DNA of 64,000 nt from Apoda limacodes. Its lineage: Eukaryota > Arthropoda > Insecta > Lepidoptera > Limacodidae. Positions within the stretch are counted from its first letter, which is position 1, and each line of letters begins with the position of its first letter. The notes beneath the pieces are model-generated. The model was not told the origin of the DNA. It made no database searches and worked only from the letters and a program-made list of their open reading frames with translations. The translations under genes and the position numbers were made by a program. Shown in pieces: positions 47,001 to 56,764 of the stretch. The stretch spans positions 19,314,501-19,378,500 of the forward strand of contig OX291557.1 in NCBI GenBank assembly GCA_946406115.1, written 5' to 3'.

Positions 47001-47918
47001 ACTGCTTTTTTACGCTTAATATCTAAAGGTAATTCAATAAACGAAGACCCTCGTAAGGGATTGAACTTATTAACATTCATTTCTAAGAACTGAATTTTTT
47101 TTAAAGTCCATCCACTATCTTTTGCTTCGAAATCACTCATTTTATTTTTAATGTCTTCGCTTAAAGTTTCTAAATAATTTTCTAATTCGTCCCCTAAAGA
47201 AATAGTCCAATTTTTTGTTTGAAAATCGAAAGAATTTTTTAAATCTTTTGTTTCCTGTTCAAAATCTGCATGAATAATAAAATTAACTTTAACAATAGTT
47301 AACTCTTTTAAACATTCCTGAATAAGAAATAGTATCGACTCTTTAATTGATGCTATGAATACTTCAGGAGTTTGTATTTTAAGTGACTCATTAGCTTTAG
47401 GTGATACAATTCTATACGTTAAGACCCGAGACCCAAAAGCAACTGATATAACAGAGACATTATGTAAATTATGATTATGAATAAGACATTTTTCTTTGTG
47501 TTCCTTAGATCGTAAGTGCTGAGCATAGAACCTTTGGCTAACCTGTAATTCACATATTTGACACATAACGTTCTGTCTATGTGTTGTATTGGAAGATGAT
47601 GACGTCGATGCTTGTTGTAAATCTTCAACACTAATATCAGCTTGTCTCTTCAAACCTCGACCGACTTGAATTGAAGATTTTCTGTAGATATAACATGCTT
47701 ATGTTAATATAAGAACACAAATATGTAACATAAAATTTAAATAAGTATAGTTAGAATGTATACCTGAATGTTTCCTCAACTTCTTTACAGATGTTAAACA
47801 GTGAAGTGTCATAATACGGATTTTCCAGAGCATTATCTTCATAATTCTCACACGCTCTCATTAGTTCTTTTTCTTCTTCTTCAAAAACATTTTGAAAAAA
47901 AACACTTTCTAGTGACAT
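44028..47918 (-). pseudogene. protein-primed family-B DNA polymerase, spliced and frameshifted
   Basis: This is the replicase of the element, about 1,260 codons in all. Exon 1 (47764-47918) starts at ATG 47918. An 82-bp intron (47682-47763, GTATAC to CTACAG) leads in frame to the main exon. Motifs are a C2H2 finger (CQICELQV...H), ExoI in YADFEALL, ExoII in LSNYDAHF, ExoIII in YLRTDVMLLTD, palm motif A in YFDANNLYG, motif B in NNAVFGKTMEN and motif C in YTDTDSL. Soon after motif C, near 44470, a net one-base loss ends the frame at 44450. The remaining C-terminus, with KxY-type basic motifs, continues in another frame to 44028. Confidence 0.93.
47682..47763 (-). other. 82-bp intron near the 5' end of the polymerase gene
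   Basis: The minus-strand donor ATTCAG|GTATAC and acceptor TTATATCTACAG join phase 2 to phase 1 of an arginine codon. The joined frame runs without interruption into the polymerase. Confidence 0.75.
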
Positions 47919-48090
47919 GGTTGAAATAAACCAGTTTAGCTTTGCTTGTGAATGATGAATTAATAATAAATATAATGTTCGATTTTTCTCTTATATATAC
48001 AAGTCGATAAGGTGATTACTATATTAGTTGATGGTTAATTAATAGTTGCTCGTTACTTATCAATTACATACTTATAAAATTTTGTAAGGA
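47919..48090. promoter_or_regulatory. region between polymerase start and right terminal repeat
   Basis: About 170 bp, AT-rich. It includes 'cttatatatacaagtcgataa' on the plus strand, which on the minus strand gives a TATATAAG TATA-like box about 70 bp before the polymerase ATG. Confidence 0.45.
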
Positions 48091-48122
48091 TGGTTCTTAT
48101 AAATTAATTTAGCTATTAGAGA

Positions 48123-48778
48123 TTACTTTTTAAAAAAGTATTTTTTACAGTTATTGGTTTCTGCTATTTGCTTCGTGATATCAAATATGATACCCTTCGT
48201 TTGCTCATATTTTTCATCTTTTGTATCCGTATTATATTTGATCCTCACTTCTGAGTGTTTCCAATGTTCATCTACTGGTACTTTTTTCAATTTTATGAGG
48301 TCATACACCTCAATTTTTATCAAATGTGTAGCATGAGCCCCATCATCATTATTAGTAGACAAGTATGTGACACCAGGGATACCATCTTTTGAAGATCTCG
48401 CCACTGTAGAGCTGAGTTTCTTTTTCTTCTGATTGGTCCCCTCAAAGAATGAGTCGATACTATTTCGACGAGACCGTTTGAGCTTTGTTGTTTCCAAGGC
48501 CTTCTCAGTTGATTGCTCATCATCCGATGTAGCGTAGTAGTAATGCTTGAACGTGTTTTCTTCCATTACGTTAAATGTTGAATTCTGTAATAAAATAAGC
48601 CTATGCTTTAAAAACATATTTGTATAATAATTTGAATCAAAAATTTGTCTAAAGTGAAAACCTAAACAAAATTGGTTTAAGTAATAGACATTCAAACAAA
48701 CACATAGTTTTGAGGGTCTGTAATATATATAATAAATATAGATAAAGAATTATAAAGCAAAAAAACACATACCTCCAT
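48123..48778 (-). CDS. terminal-repeat spliced gene, copy 2
   Basis: Exon 1 is 48773-48778 and exon 2 is 48584-48123, with the same GTATGT/TTACAG intron as copy 1. The protein is the same except for one substitution: Y to N in the IKYYTDT segment. It is directed inward like copy 1, so element 1 carries two doses. Confidence 0.75.
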
Positions 48779-49104
48779 AGCTTTTTTTGAAGTAAATAGA
48801 ACCAGCCTCAGTATCACACAGGATAAATTCAATCACTTGATGATAAATTGTAACTCGAATACTCTCGACTATCCTATATATATACGATTTATCTTACAAG
48901 TACAAATATAATTAAAAAGGTATTAGGAATGTCACCACAAACATCATTATCGCACTCACGACATTGTAATTAAATAAGAATAACTAATGAACGGAAAAAT
49001 ACGATAGACCCATTACGATAATGATATAAATACTTAACAAAACTACACAGAACCTACAGTGATGTCACGTGGTAGTTCTGGTCAAGCGTGAGTCGACGTG
49101 TCCC

Positions 49105-49200
49105 AGACACAGGGGGTGGTTTTGAGAGTGGTCAAGCGCGAGTCGCCACACCCCACACACAGGGGTGGTTTTGAGAGTGGTCAAGCGCGAGTCGTGCGGG
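49105..49200 (-). repeat. 49-bp minisatellite units in the right repeat
   Basis: About two units of the CTCGCGCTTGACC/CCCCACACACAGGGG array in the mirrored direction. Confidence 0.8.
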
Positions 49201-49297
49201 GGCAGAAAAGTTTTTAGGCGAGGGGTTGGGGTTGGAGGGCAGTGTGCCAGAACCAACGATGTATTGAGAGTGGTCAAGCGCGAGTGCGAGTGAGTAC

Positions 49298-50220
49298 AGG
49301 GGATTCGTTGGTTCTGGCGCACTTCCCCCCAACCTCAACCCCTCGTCTAAAAAAAAGGTCACCAACTTTTTCCTGCTTTGTACGACTCGCGCTTGACCAC
49401 TCTCAATACATCGTTGGTTCTGGCGCACTACCCTCCAACCCCAACCCCTCGCCTATGGTTCTGGCGCACTACCCTCCAACCCCTCGCCTAAAAACTTTTC
49501 TGCCCCCCGCACGACTCGCGCTTGACCACTCTCAAAACCACCCCTGTGTCTGGGGTGTGGCGACTCGCGCTTGACCACTCTCAAAACCACCCCTGTGTCT
49601 GGGGTGTGGCGACTCACGCTTGACCACTCTCAAAACCACCCCTGTGTCTGGGGTGTGGCGACTCGCGCTTGACCACTCTCAAAACCACCCCCTGTGTCTG
49701 GGATACGTCGACTCACGCTTGACCAGAACTACCACGTGACATCACTGTGGGTTCTGTGTAGTTTTGTTAAGTAGTTATATCATTATCGTAATGGGTCTAT
49801 CGTATTTTTCCGTTTATTAGTTATTCTTATTTAATTACAATGTCGTGAGTGCGATAATGATGTTTGTGGTGACATTCCTAATACCTTTTTAATTATATTT
49901 GTACTTGTAAGATAAATCGTATATATATATAGGATCCATAAACACTAGTCGATAGTATTCATTGGAGTTACAATTTATCATCAAGTGTGATACTGAGGCT
50001 GGTTCTATTTCGTTCAAAAAAAAGCTATGGAGGTATGTGTTTTTTTGCTTTATAATTCTTTATCTATATTTATTATATATTACAGACCCTCAAAACTATG
50101 TGTTTGTTTGAATGTCTATTACTTAAACCAATTTTGTTTAGGTTTTCACTTTAGGTAAATTTTTTATTCAAATTATTATACAAATATGTTTTTTAAAGCA
50201 TAGGCTTATTTTATTACAGA
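49298..50220 (+). repeat. Polinton 2 left terminal repeat (non-coding part)
   Basis: Contains the outer GC-rich end, a five-unit minisatellite, the conserved 'cacgtgacatcactgt' block, a TATA stretch near 49921 and the gene intron. Confidence 0.85.
49512..49757 (+). repeat. 49-bp minisatellite, five units
   Basis: Units start at 49512, 49561, 49610, 49659 and 49709. Each holds CTCGCGCTTGACCACTCTC (or CTCACGC) and the near-palindrome CCCCTGTGTCTGGGG. The last unit is variant. Confidence 0.92.
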
Positions 50221-50672
50221 ATTCAACATTTAAAGTAATGGAAGAAAACACGTTCAAGCATTACTACTACGCTACATCGGATGATGAGCAATCAACTGAG
50301 AAGGCCTTAGAAACAACAAAGCTCAAACGGTCTCGTCGAAATAGTATCGACTCATTCTTTGAGAGGACCAATCAGAAGAAAAAGAAACTCAGCTCTACAG
50401 TGGCGAGATCTTCAAAAGATGGTATCCCTGGTGTCACATACTTGTCTACTAATAATGATGATGGGGCTCATGCTACACATTTGATAAAAATTGAGGTGTA
50501 TGACCTCATAAAATTGAAAAAAGTACCAGTAGATGAACATTGGAAACACTCAGAAGTGAGGACCAAATATTATACGGATACAAAAGATGAAAAATATGAG
50601 CAAACGAAGGGTATCATATTTGATATCACGAAGCAAATAGCAGAAACCAATAACTGTAAAAAATACCAATAG
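50027..50672 (+). CDS. terminal-repeat spliced gene, copy 3 (3'-altered)
   Basis: Exon 1 is 50027-50032. Exon 2 starts at 50220 after the same acceptor. The product matches copies 1 and 2 with three or four substitutions (for example G to R in SFFEGTN, I to T in VRIKYY). The last residues FFKK are replaced by Q and a stop, because the deletion junction lies at about 50668. Confidence 0.75.
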
Positions 50673-51688
50673 AAAATTATTTAGAAACTTTAAGCGAAGA
50701 CATTAAAAATAAAATGAGTGATTTCGAAGCAAAAGATAGTGGATGGACTTTAAAAAAAATTCAGTTCTTAGAAATGAATGTTAATAAGTTCAATCCCTTA
50801 CGAGGGTCTTCGTTTATTGAATTACCTTTAGATATTAAGCGTAAAAAAGCAGTCATAAATGTAAAAAATAACGATCAACAATGTTTTAAGTGGGCTTTAT
50901 TATCTGCACTATATCCTGTAAATAAAAGTTCTGAAAGGGTATCATCATACTTGAGGAATCAAAAGAGACTAAAGTTTAATAATATACAGTTCCCAATCAA
51001 ATTATCGGATATACCCAAGGTAGAAAAACAGAATAACATTAGTATCAATGTTTTCGGATTAGAATTTAACAAAGAAAAAAAATGTAATACCATCGTTGGA
51101 CCATTATATTTTACTAAATGTCGTAAAGAATTACACATTAACTTATTATTTTTAAACAATGGTTCAAATGGTCATTATTGTTTTATAAAAAATTTATCAC
51201 GCTTGGTAAGTAAACAAATAACGAATCGAAATAATGCTATTCATATCTGTGATGGTTGCCTTCTATATTTTAAATCTAAAGTTAATTTAATTAATCACCA
51301 AAAACATGACTGTGCTCATATTGTTACTGAATTACCAGGAATTCATAAAAAAGGAAAAGATTGGTTTAATCGGGAAACAAATAATGATGAAATCTATTTT
51401 GATAAGTTTCAAAGAAAATTAAAATTACCTTTTGTAATATATGCAGACTTTGAAGCTTTTTTAAAACCCGTCACCTCATGTGACCCTGATCCATCGAAGT
51501 CATATACAAAAACAATACATGAACATGAAGTTTATAGTTATGGATACTATATAAAATGTTCGTATGATGATAAGCTGTCTACATACAGAACATACACAGG
51601 GCCTAATTGTGCAAAAATGTTTATGGAAAGCATTTACAAAGATATTAGCAATATACATAGGATAAATTGTTTTCAAAAATTTTTTTGA
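50673..51688 (+). pseudogene. polymerase fragment in Polinton 2
   Basis: An open frame from ATG 50714 gives 324 codons matching the region of the element 1 polymerase from MSDFEAKDSGWTL to HRINCFQK, including a finger-like HICDGCLLYF and the ExoI YADFEAF. It ends in FF and a stop where it meets the right repeat. It has no palm domain, so it cannot be a polymerase. Only a few residues differ from element 1 (N to K, L to F). Confidence 0.9.
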
Positions 51689-52208
51689 AGGAAATAGAAC
51701 CAGCCTCAGTATCACACTTGATGATAAATTGTAACTCGAATGAATACTATATGACTAGTGTTTATGGATCCTATATATATATACGATTTATCTTACAAGT
51801 ACAAATATAATTAAAAAGGTATTAGGAATGTCACCACAAACATCATTATCGCACTCACGACATTGTAATTAAATAAGAATAACTAATAAACGGAAAAATA
51901 CGATAGACCCATTACGATAATGATATAACTACTTAACAAAACTACACAGAACCCACAGTGATGTCACGTGGTAGTTCTGGTCAAGCGTGAGTCGACGTAT
52001 CCCAGACACAGGGGGTGGTTTTGAGAGTGGTCAAGCGCGAGTCGCCACACCCCAGACACAGGGGTGGTTTTGAGAGTGGTCAAGCGTGAGTCGCCACACC
52101 CCAGACACAGGGGTGGTTTTGAGAGTGGTCAAGCGCGAGTCGCCACACCCCAGACACAGGGGTGGTTTTGAGAGTGGTCAAGCGCGAGTCGCCACACCCC
52201 AGACACAG
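51689..52208 (-). repeat. Polinton 2 right terminal repeat, shortened
   Basis: The reverse complement of the outer part of the left repeat (from 'gaaatagaaccagcctcag' outward). The gene is missing. It stops within a minisatellite unit at CCCAGACACAG. Confidence 0.88.
51980..52208 (-). repeat. 49-bp minisatellite, between four and five units
   Basis: Mirror-image array of the one at 49512, with CCCCAGACACAGGGG repeated every 49 bases. Confidence 0.9.
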
Positions 52209-52243
52209 TAAAAAGTATTTTAACAGTGCTCATTTTAAAGCTT

Positions 52244-52332
52244 ATTTCAAGCACAACAATTCCAAAATTTCATGCAAATCGGTTCACAGTAAAAAAAATC
52301 GGACCAATAACGCTTCAATGACTGCACTTATT
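52244..52332 (-). repeat. outer inverted repeat, right arm
   Basis: The reverse complement of 35816-35923, ending in CGCTTCAATGACTGCAC before TTA. Confidence 0.7.
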
Positions 52333-52469
52333 AAGTAAATCAAAACCAATTACATATGTCAATAAAAAAATTATCAATAATTATATTACAATAACATATA
52401 AAATTAAAATAATAAAAACATGTGATGTAAAATTACATCCATATTGTAAATAAATCATAATGTCAAACG

Positions 52470-52690
52470 AGTTATAATTTCGTATTCATGTAACTCGTCA
52501 ATAGTGTAGAATAAATTATCCAACAAAAGGTTTTTAAGTTGGTGTCAGAATGATTCGTCATCCGGTTGCTGTTTTAATTTAGCGGGAAGTCGCTCATAGT
52601 ATGTAGGGCCGATTACCCTCGCATTTTTGCTACCTAACGTTATACGCCTTTTTTTTCTGGGTCCCTTCAACCAGCGTAAGCCTCGAACCC
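52470..52690 (-). pseudogene. LINE RT C-terminal remnant
   Basis: The minus-strand frame reads KNARVIGPTYYERLPAKLKQ and, after an in-frame stop, HQLKNLLLDNLFYTIDE. This is like the tail that follows the RT core in several insect LINE families. The adjoining GC-rich stretch up to 53000 is of unknown origin. Confidence 0.6.
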
Positions 52691-52699
52691 GAAGGAGAG

Positions 52700-52990
52700 T
52701 CAGCGCCAGAAAGGAAATTCCCCGTTACGTGGTTGCGATTGCTAGTTAGTGGGGGGGGGAGGGGCGATAAGCACCCCGACACTCTGTGATACCTTGAATA
52801 TGAAGTGAGCGTGCGAGCTGAAGGTCCGTACGTTCGCCCCTACTAGGGGAGGTCGTCGAGACTAGTCTCGCTATCCGGATAGCGAGATCATCGTAAGGGG
52901 CCGTTAGTATGTGCCGACGCCGCCTAACAATGGTTTTTCGACCGTGCCGTGGTCGGTCGTGGGGATGGACGTTTTGCGCCACGTTAGTAT
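52700..52990. other. GC-rich segment of unknown origin
   Basis: Contains a G-run (52749-52757) and a perfect inverted repeat, TCGCTATCCGGATAGCGA, near 52867. A minus-strand frame of 86 codons across it has no motif I know. It may be a LINE 3' region. Confidence 0.4.
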
Positions 52991-53115
52991 TTGATATTAA
53001 TTTCAACTTGATACCTTCATGCGTTCCTAAAAAAAAGACAGACAGACGGACAACAAGGTGATGTGATACCTATAAGGGTACCTTTTTTTCTTTTGAGGTA
53101 CGGAACCCTAAAAAT
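52990..53115 (+). repeat. GGTTCCGTAC-family fragment
   Basis: 'ttgataccttcatgcgttc', 'gacagacggacaacaagg', 'gaggtacggaaccctaaa'. It parallels 24190-24315. Confidence 0.65.
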
Positions 53116-53119
53116 ACCT

Positions 53120-53880
53120 ATACCTCCGAGTATGCTATAAAATTGTTTTGCTACTACCAGTTACTCTTTTGAAGTAACTAAAACAACAAAAAAGTAAACC
53201 GGCGAAGTGTCAATCGGGTGGTCGGGGTCACTGGTCGTTATTTAAATGTTTGTTATTGTCTGACCCCAAACACCTATTTGACACAAAAAAACACTATACT
53301 AGGACATTGCTATAATTGTAGCGTAGGTACTAAAAATCTACCTAAAAAAAAGAGTTTCCAAGTTCTATTCCACCAAAATAATTTGCATTCAGTCAAGAAA
53401 TCCAACTATTTTGGACATAGTTTGTTCACAGAAGGCAATATTATTTCCCAGAAAAAAAATCATTTTATCAATCGAAATTGATAAACTTCTTTTCGTATAA
53501 ACAAATTATTTTTTAACCAAATTAATGAACGTTTTAGATCAATCAAACTTAAATTTATTACCCTAAAACAGTTAATGTTCTTGTATAGAATAAATACATT
53601 TTTATATGCAACATTTTATTTTTCTTCGTTTGAAACAAAAAATTATTTTGCTTTGATATAATTTATTTTGCGCCAAAATCATGGTTTTCTTAAATATGCG
53701 ACGCCACTTATTAAAAACTATATCTTTCGATGAAAATAATTGTATCTTAAATCAAAGCCAGTGAAATATTCAGTTAAGATAATATTGTTTTGAATTAGAG
53801 AAAACAATAATTTTAACAGAATTTGAAAGATTCTTGACTTTTGAGATTTGAAGCTGAAACTCTTGTTTTAGTCGAAACAA
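53120..53880. other. AT-rich sequence without recognised gene
   Basis: A short head of the repeat family ('accggcgaagtgtcaa') lies near 53200. Otherwise nothing is seen. Confidence 0.45.
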
Positions 53881-53907
53881 ATAAAATAGCTCGTGGCCCA
53901 GTCGCAT

Positions 53908-53980
53908 TCGTCTATCTGAAACGATAAGCGAAGTTAAGCAACGTCGACCGTGGTCAGTACTTGGATGGGTGACCGCTTTT
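53908..53980 (+). repeat. 5S-rRNA-like SINE head
   Basis: 'gcgaagttaagcaacgtcg', 'ggtcagtacttggatggg' and 'tgaccgc' reproduce the internal promoter region (Box A through Box C) of 5S rRNA. The 5' third and the closing stem are missing, so it is not a functional 5S gene. With the repeated body to 54252 it could be a 5S-derived SINE. Confidence 0.75.
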
Positions 53981-54065
53981 TCTTATGTGTTTAAGAAGGA
54001 TCGTTAAATAGTCATAACAATTATAATTAAACATAACGCTGTATAATCAGCTAAAGGCGAGAATA

Positions 54066-54252
54066 GCTACTAAGCTCGACAAAGTCCATATAAAGGCAGT
54101 ACGGTAGACTGTCTATATGGCCCAAGCATCCAGAAAAGAGGCCTGTGCCTCTGCAGCAGGGCACTAGCTCGACAAACGTCCGCTAAGACACACACTAAGT
54201 CAGTGCGGTAGACTGACTCTATATGGCCCAAGCCTCCAGAAAAGAGGCGTAG
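54066..54252 (+). repeat. 93-bp tandem pair downstream of the 5S-like head
   Basis: AGCTCGAC occurs at 54073 and 54166. Both units continue 'gcggtagactg' (or 'acggtagactg'), 'tatatggcccaagc' and 'ccagaaaagaggc'. Confidence 0.75.
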
Positions 54253-54259
54253 TGCTTTT

Positions 54260-55120
54260 TAAAAAACTTTTTTTTAATCTTGACAGATAACTATGTCATT
54301 TTGGACCGAAACATTTTTTGTTTTAAACTAAAATATAATGTTATTAATTTAAGAGCTGATGTCAAGTTAAGAGCACTATTCTCTTGTGTGAACTAGACAT
54401 TTCTTCCGTGCAATAACACTCGAAGTTCTACGCCCAAGAAAACTAAGTGTTTCAAATAAAGAAGCATATTTTTCTTCAATGAATTAAATATTGTTTCAAA
54501 TTGATAGAGTTGTATTTACTGGTTCAAAGAAATTTGATCTTGTGTTAACTTCATATTATTTTAAATATTTAAGAGAAATAATATCTTGGATGAAGCAAAT
54601 ATTCGTTAGTGCATATATGAAACGATATTCTCTTGGCTCAACTAATTCTTTTTTACCGTGTACAGTTAATTTTCTATGTACTGGAATGTCGACTGTCGAC
54701 TCTAATCATCAATATAAACAACCCACAGATATCCCCGCGACCGAAATTTTGTGTCACTACCTTGGAATGTATTGCTCTCTTTCTAATTTTGCGTGCGTTG
54801 CATTGTTCTAATCATTGGTTTGGAATGAGTCCTTCATCTACTAATATATCTTTGTATATAAGTTGGGCCAATGAAGAACACGCTAGATTTTACGCCAATG
54901 AAAGAAAACAGTTTAACAGTTTGGAAACTATACACAGACTATTTCGATAGATTTTGCTTTTGCAACAGGATTCCACATGGACCCTTTAGATAAAAGTGAA
55001 AGTAAATATTTACTTACTGGCAACAAGATTTCTTATATAAAACTTTTAAACGATAAAGGAGGATCCGCGTATAGATATATGAAATGTAAAAGTCGGTGGA
55101 AGGTTTTTGTCAAAAGAAAC
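54260..55120. other. unassigned sequence with short open frames
   Basis: Overlapping frames at 54491-54811 and 54633-54950 have no recognised motif. Codon use is AT-rich and gives no support for a gene. Confidence 0.35.
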
Positions 55121-55122
55121 AG

Positions 55123-55326
55123 TATTCAAAAATTGCCAAACAAATGGCGGTAAGGATTGTAATAAGTAAATAAGTACAGTGCAACAAAATTTTCTGACCT
55201 TGGATCTCAGGTCGCTAGTGACGTTATTCAAAAATTGCCAAACAAATGGCGGTAAGAATTGTTATAAGTAAATAAGTACAGTGCAACAAAATTTTCTGAC
55301 CTTGGGTCTCAGGTCGCTAGTGACGT
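55123..55326. repeat. 102-bp tandem duplication
   Basis: Two units, 55123-55224 and 55225-55326, begin TATTCAAAAATTGCCAAAC and end GGTCGCTAGTGACGT, with three or four differences. Confidence 0.93.
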
Positions 55327-55329
55327 AAG

Positions 55330-56230
55330 TTGACACCATTTTAATATGGCGACTGAAGTTTTGATTTTTGACCGCCCAAAAAGTGCAGAATTCAACTGAA
55401 GGAAGAAAAAGTTATAAATATAAATCAATAAAGAACCAATGTTTCTATAATAGGCAATTAAATGGGTTCTATTGCGAGCAGTGAACTCATGTTTCATTAC
55501 GTATTGCCTAATTGAAGACCACCTTCTTTCAATTCGACGTCGGCACTTTTGAGAGCCAAGTCTATTAATTATTAGATTAACACAGTCTACTTACGCTCTG
55601 TTCGCAACTACAATATTGCGCGCGGCTCGTGCACCCAGCGAGTTGCGGTCACGGCCCTTTAGCAATCAATAATTCTGCGGACAGAGTAAATAAGCGCAAG
55701 CGGAAAACACTAATTCGAATTTCGAAATTCAATAACTTAACAGATGAAATTTTTGTCGAGGTGTATTACGTCCGTGATAGGGTATATTCGCTTAAACCTT
55801 AGAAAAGTTTTTACAAGATAAATAATTCTGAGGTGTGACTAATAATTGTGACAATACCTACGGTCTACCTACCTATTATTCATTCCAATATGTAGCTATT
55901 ATTCAAATGATACTCGAAAAGATCCAAAAAATCCCAAAAAACCAAAAAATTAAGTTTAACGTACCAACATTGCTCTTTTACAGTTTTAAATAGAAGTATA
56001 AATTAATCCTAATATTTATAAGATTATAATGCAAAAGTAACTCTGTCTTTCCATATCATTTTTACATTTTCACGGCTAAACCAAGATTACTTGCATCTTA
56101 AGAGAACATTAAGGAATTGAATTACCATTTCTTATTCGACCTAGGTCTGATCAAAACCGCGGCGAACAGCAAGTTACTGATAGAAAATAATTTTCCTGCA
56201 AACCTTGAAAGCTTTGAGGCCAAATTACAT
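55330..56230. other. sequence without recognised gene
   Basis: A GC-rich stretch at 55615-55665 ('gcgcgcggctcgtgcaccca') stands out. Otherwise AT-rich, with a Helitron-like remnant near 56020. Confidence 0.4.
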
Positions 56231-56235
56231 AACAT

Positions 56236-56445
56236 TTTTTTTTTTTTTGAAGAACTCATTCTCATTCAAGGAGCTCATTCCGCAAAGTAAGCGTTCGCGG
56301 GAGGAAGTTTCTCTGATACCACACTATACGTGACCGTTTAAGGTGTGAGGATTGATTGCTTGCCGATGGCGAGCGGTGCAATGGTATAGAAAGTAGCCGT
56401 GGGCATCATTTCGTATAGGGAACTAAATCTGCAAGTAACAAAATA
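56236..56445 (-). pseudogene. Jockey-like LINE RT C-terminal remnant
   Basis: The minus-strand frame contains SASNQSSHLKRSRIVWYQR and NFLPRTLTLRNELLE, the arginine-rich and LPRT...NEL motif at the end of Jockey-type ORF2. It runs into a poly-A tract (T-run on the plus strand at 56237-56250). Confidence 0.8.
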
Positions 56446-56764
56446 TCGCGCTATCCTTTTAACGCAGACACACACTTAGGTTCTTGAACCTTCAGAAGAT
56501 CGTAATTTCACGATCGGTTTAAATATTCCTTTTGAACGTTTTTTATTTTTGCTTTATAATATTATCACTAGCGTGCACTGCAGTTTCACTTGCGTAATAT
56601 GTATGTTTTGGTTAAACCTGAGGATTGACTAGTCAAAAAAACTGTAAAAGCTCAGAATAATTAACAAATTACAATATGGTATTATTGACTTCTCATGAGA
56701 GCAAAAAGTTATTATAATAGGTCCGAAAATAAAAATCGCTAAATTTGTGTTTTATTTACGTTTT

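Larger units (their letters stand above)
48091..49286 (-). repeat. Polinton 1 right terminal inverted repeat
   Basis: It mirrors 36489-37762. The coding part differs by about one base. The outermost ~90 bp seen at the left end (from AGGGGATTCG) are absent, so this arm is shortened. Confidence 0.88.
36489..49297. mobile_element. Maverick/Polinton element 1
   Basis: This is a 12.8-kb virus-like DNA transposon. The evidence is long terminal inverted repeats, a left end starting AG (AGGGGATTCG), and the complete diagnostic set of family-B polymerase, retroviral-type integrase with chromodomain, packaging ATPase, adenovirus-type protease, and double jelly-roll capsid and penton proteins. All the internal genes lie on the minus strand. 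The terminal-repeat genes point inward from both ends. Several genes are broken, so the copy is not expected to be autonomous. The exact right end is uncertain because its terminal repeat is shortened where element 2 abuts. Confidence 0.92.
49298..52208. mobile_element. Polinton element 2, internal-deletion derivative
   Basis: A 2.9-kb non-autonomous element abutting element 1. The left end again begins AGGGGATTCGTTGG. It contains a terminal repeat with the spliced gene, a polymerase fragment, and a right repeat of only about 520 bp that ends inside the minisatellite. Both its repeats share a 'ccataaacactag' segment that neither repeat of element 1 has. The element therefore has its own history and did not simply break off its neighbour. 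Confidence 0.85.

Noticed and set aside
36489..49297. Recent integration of an adenovirus or other free DNA virus
   Set aside because: Integrase with chromodomain, terminal inverted repeats and protein-primed polymerase together define a Polinton. No host-range or entry gene was seen.
53908..53980. Functional 5S rRNA gene
   Set aside because: The first third of the gene and the closing helix are missing, and the sequence diverges right after Box C.
54491..54950. Two overlapping plus-strand frames of about 105 codons
   Set aside because: No domain, no splice-supported neighbours and no homology I recognise. Left as unassigned sequence.
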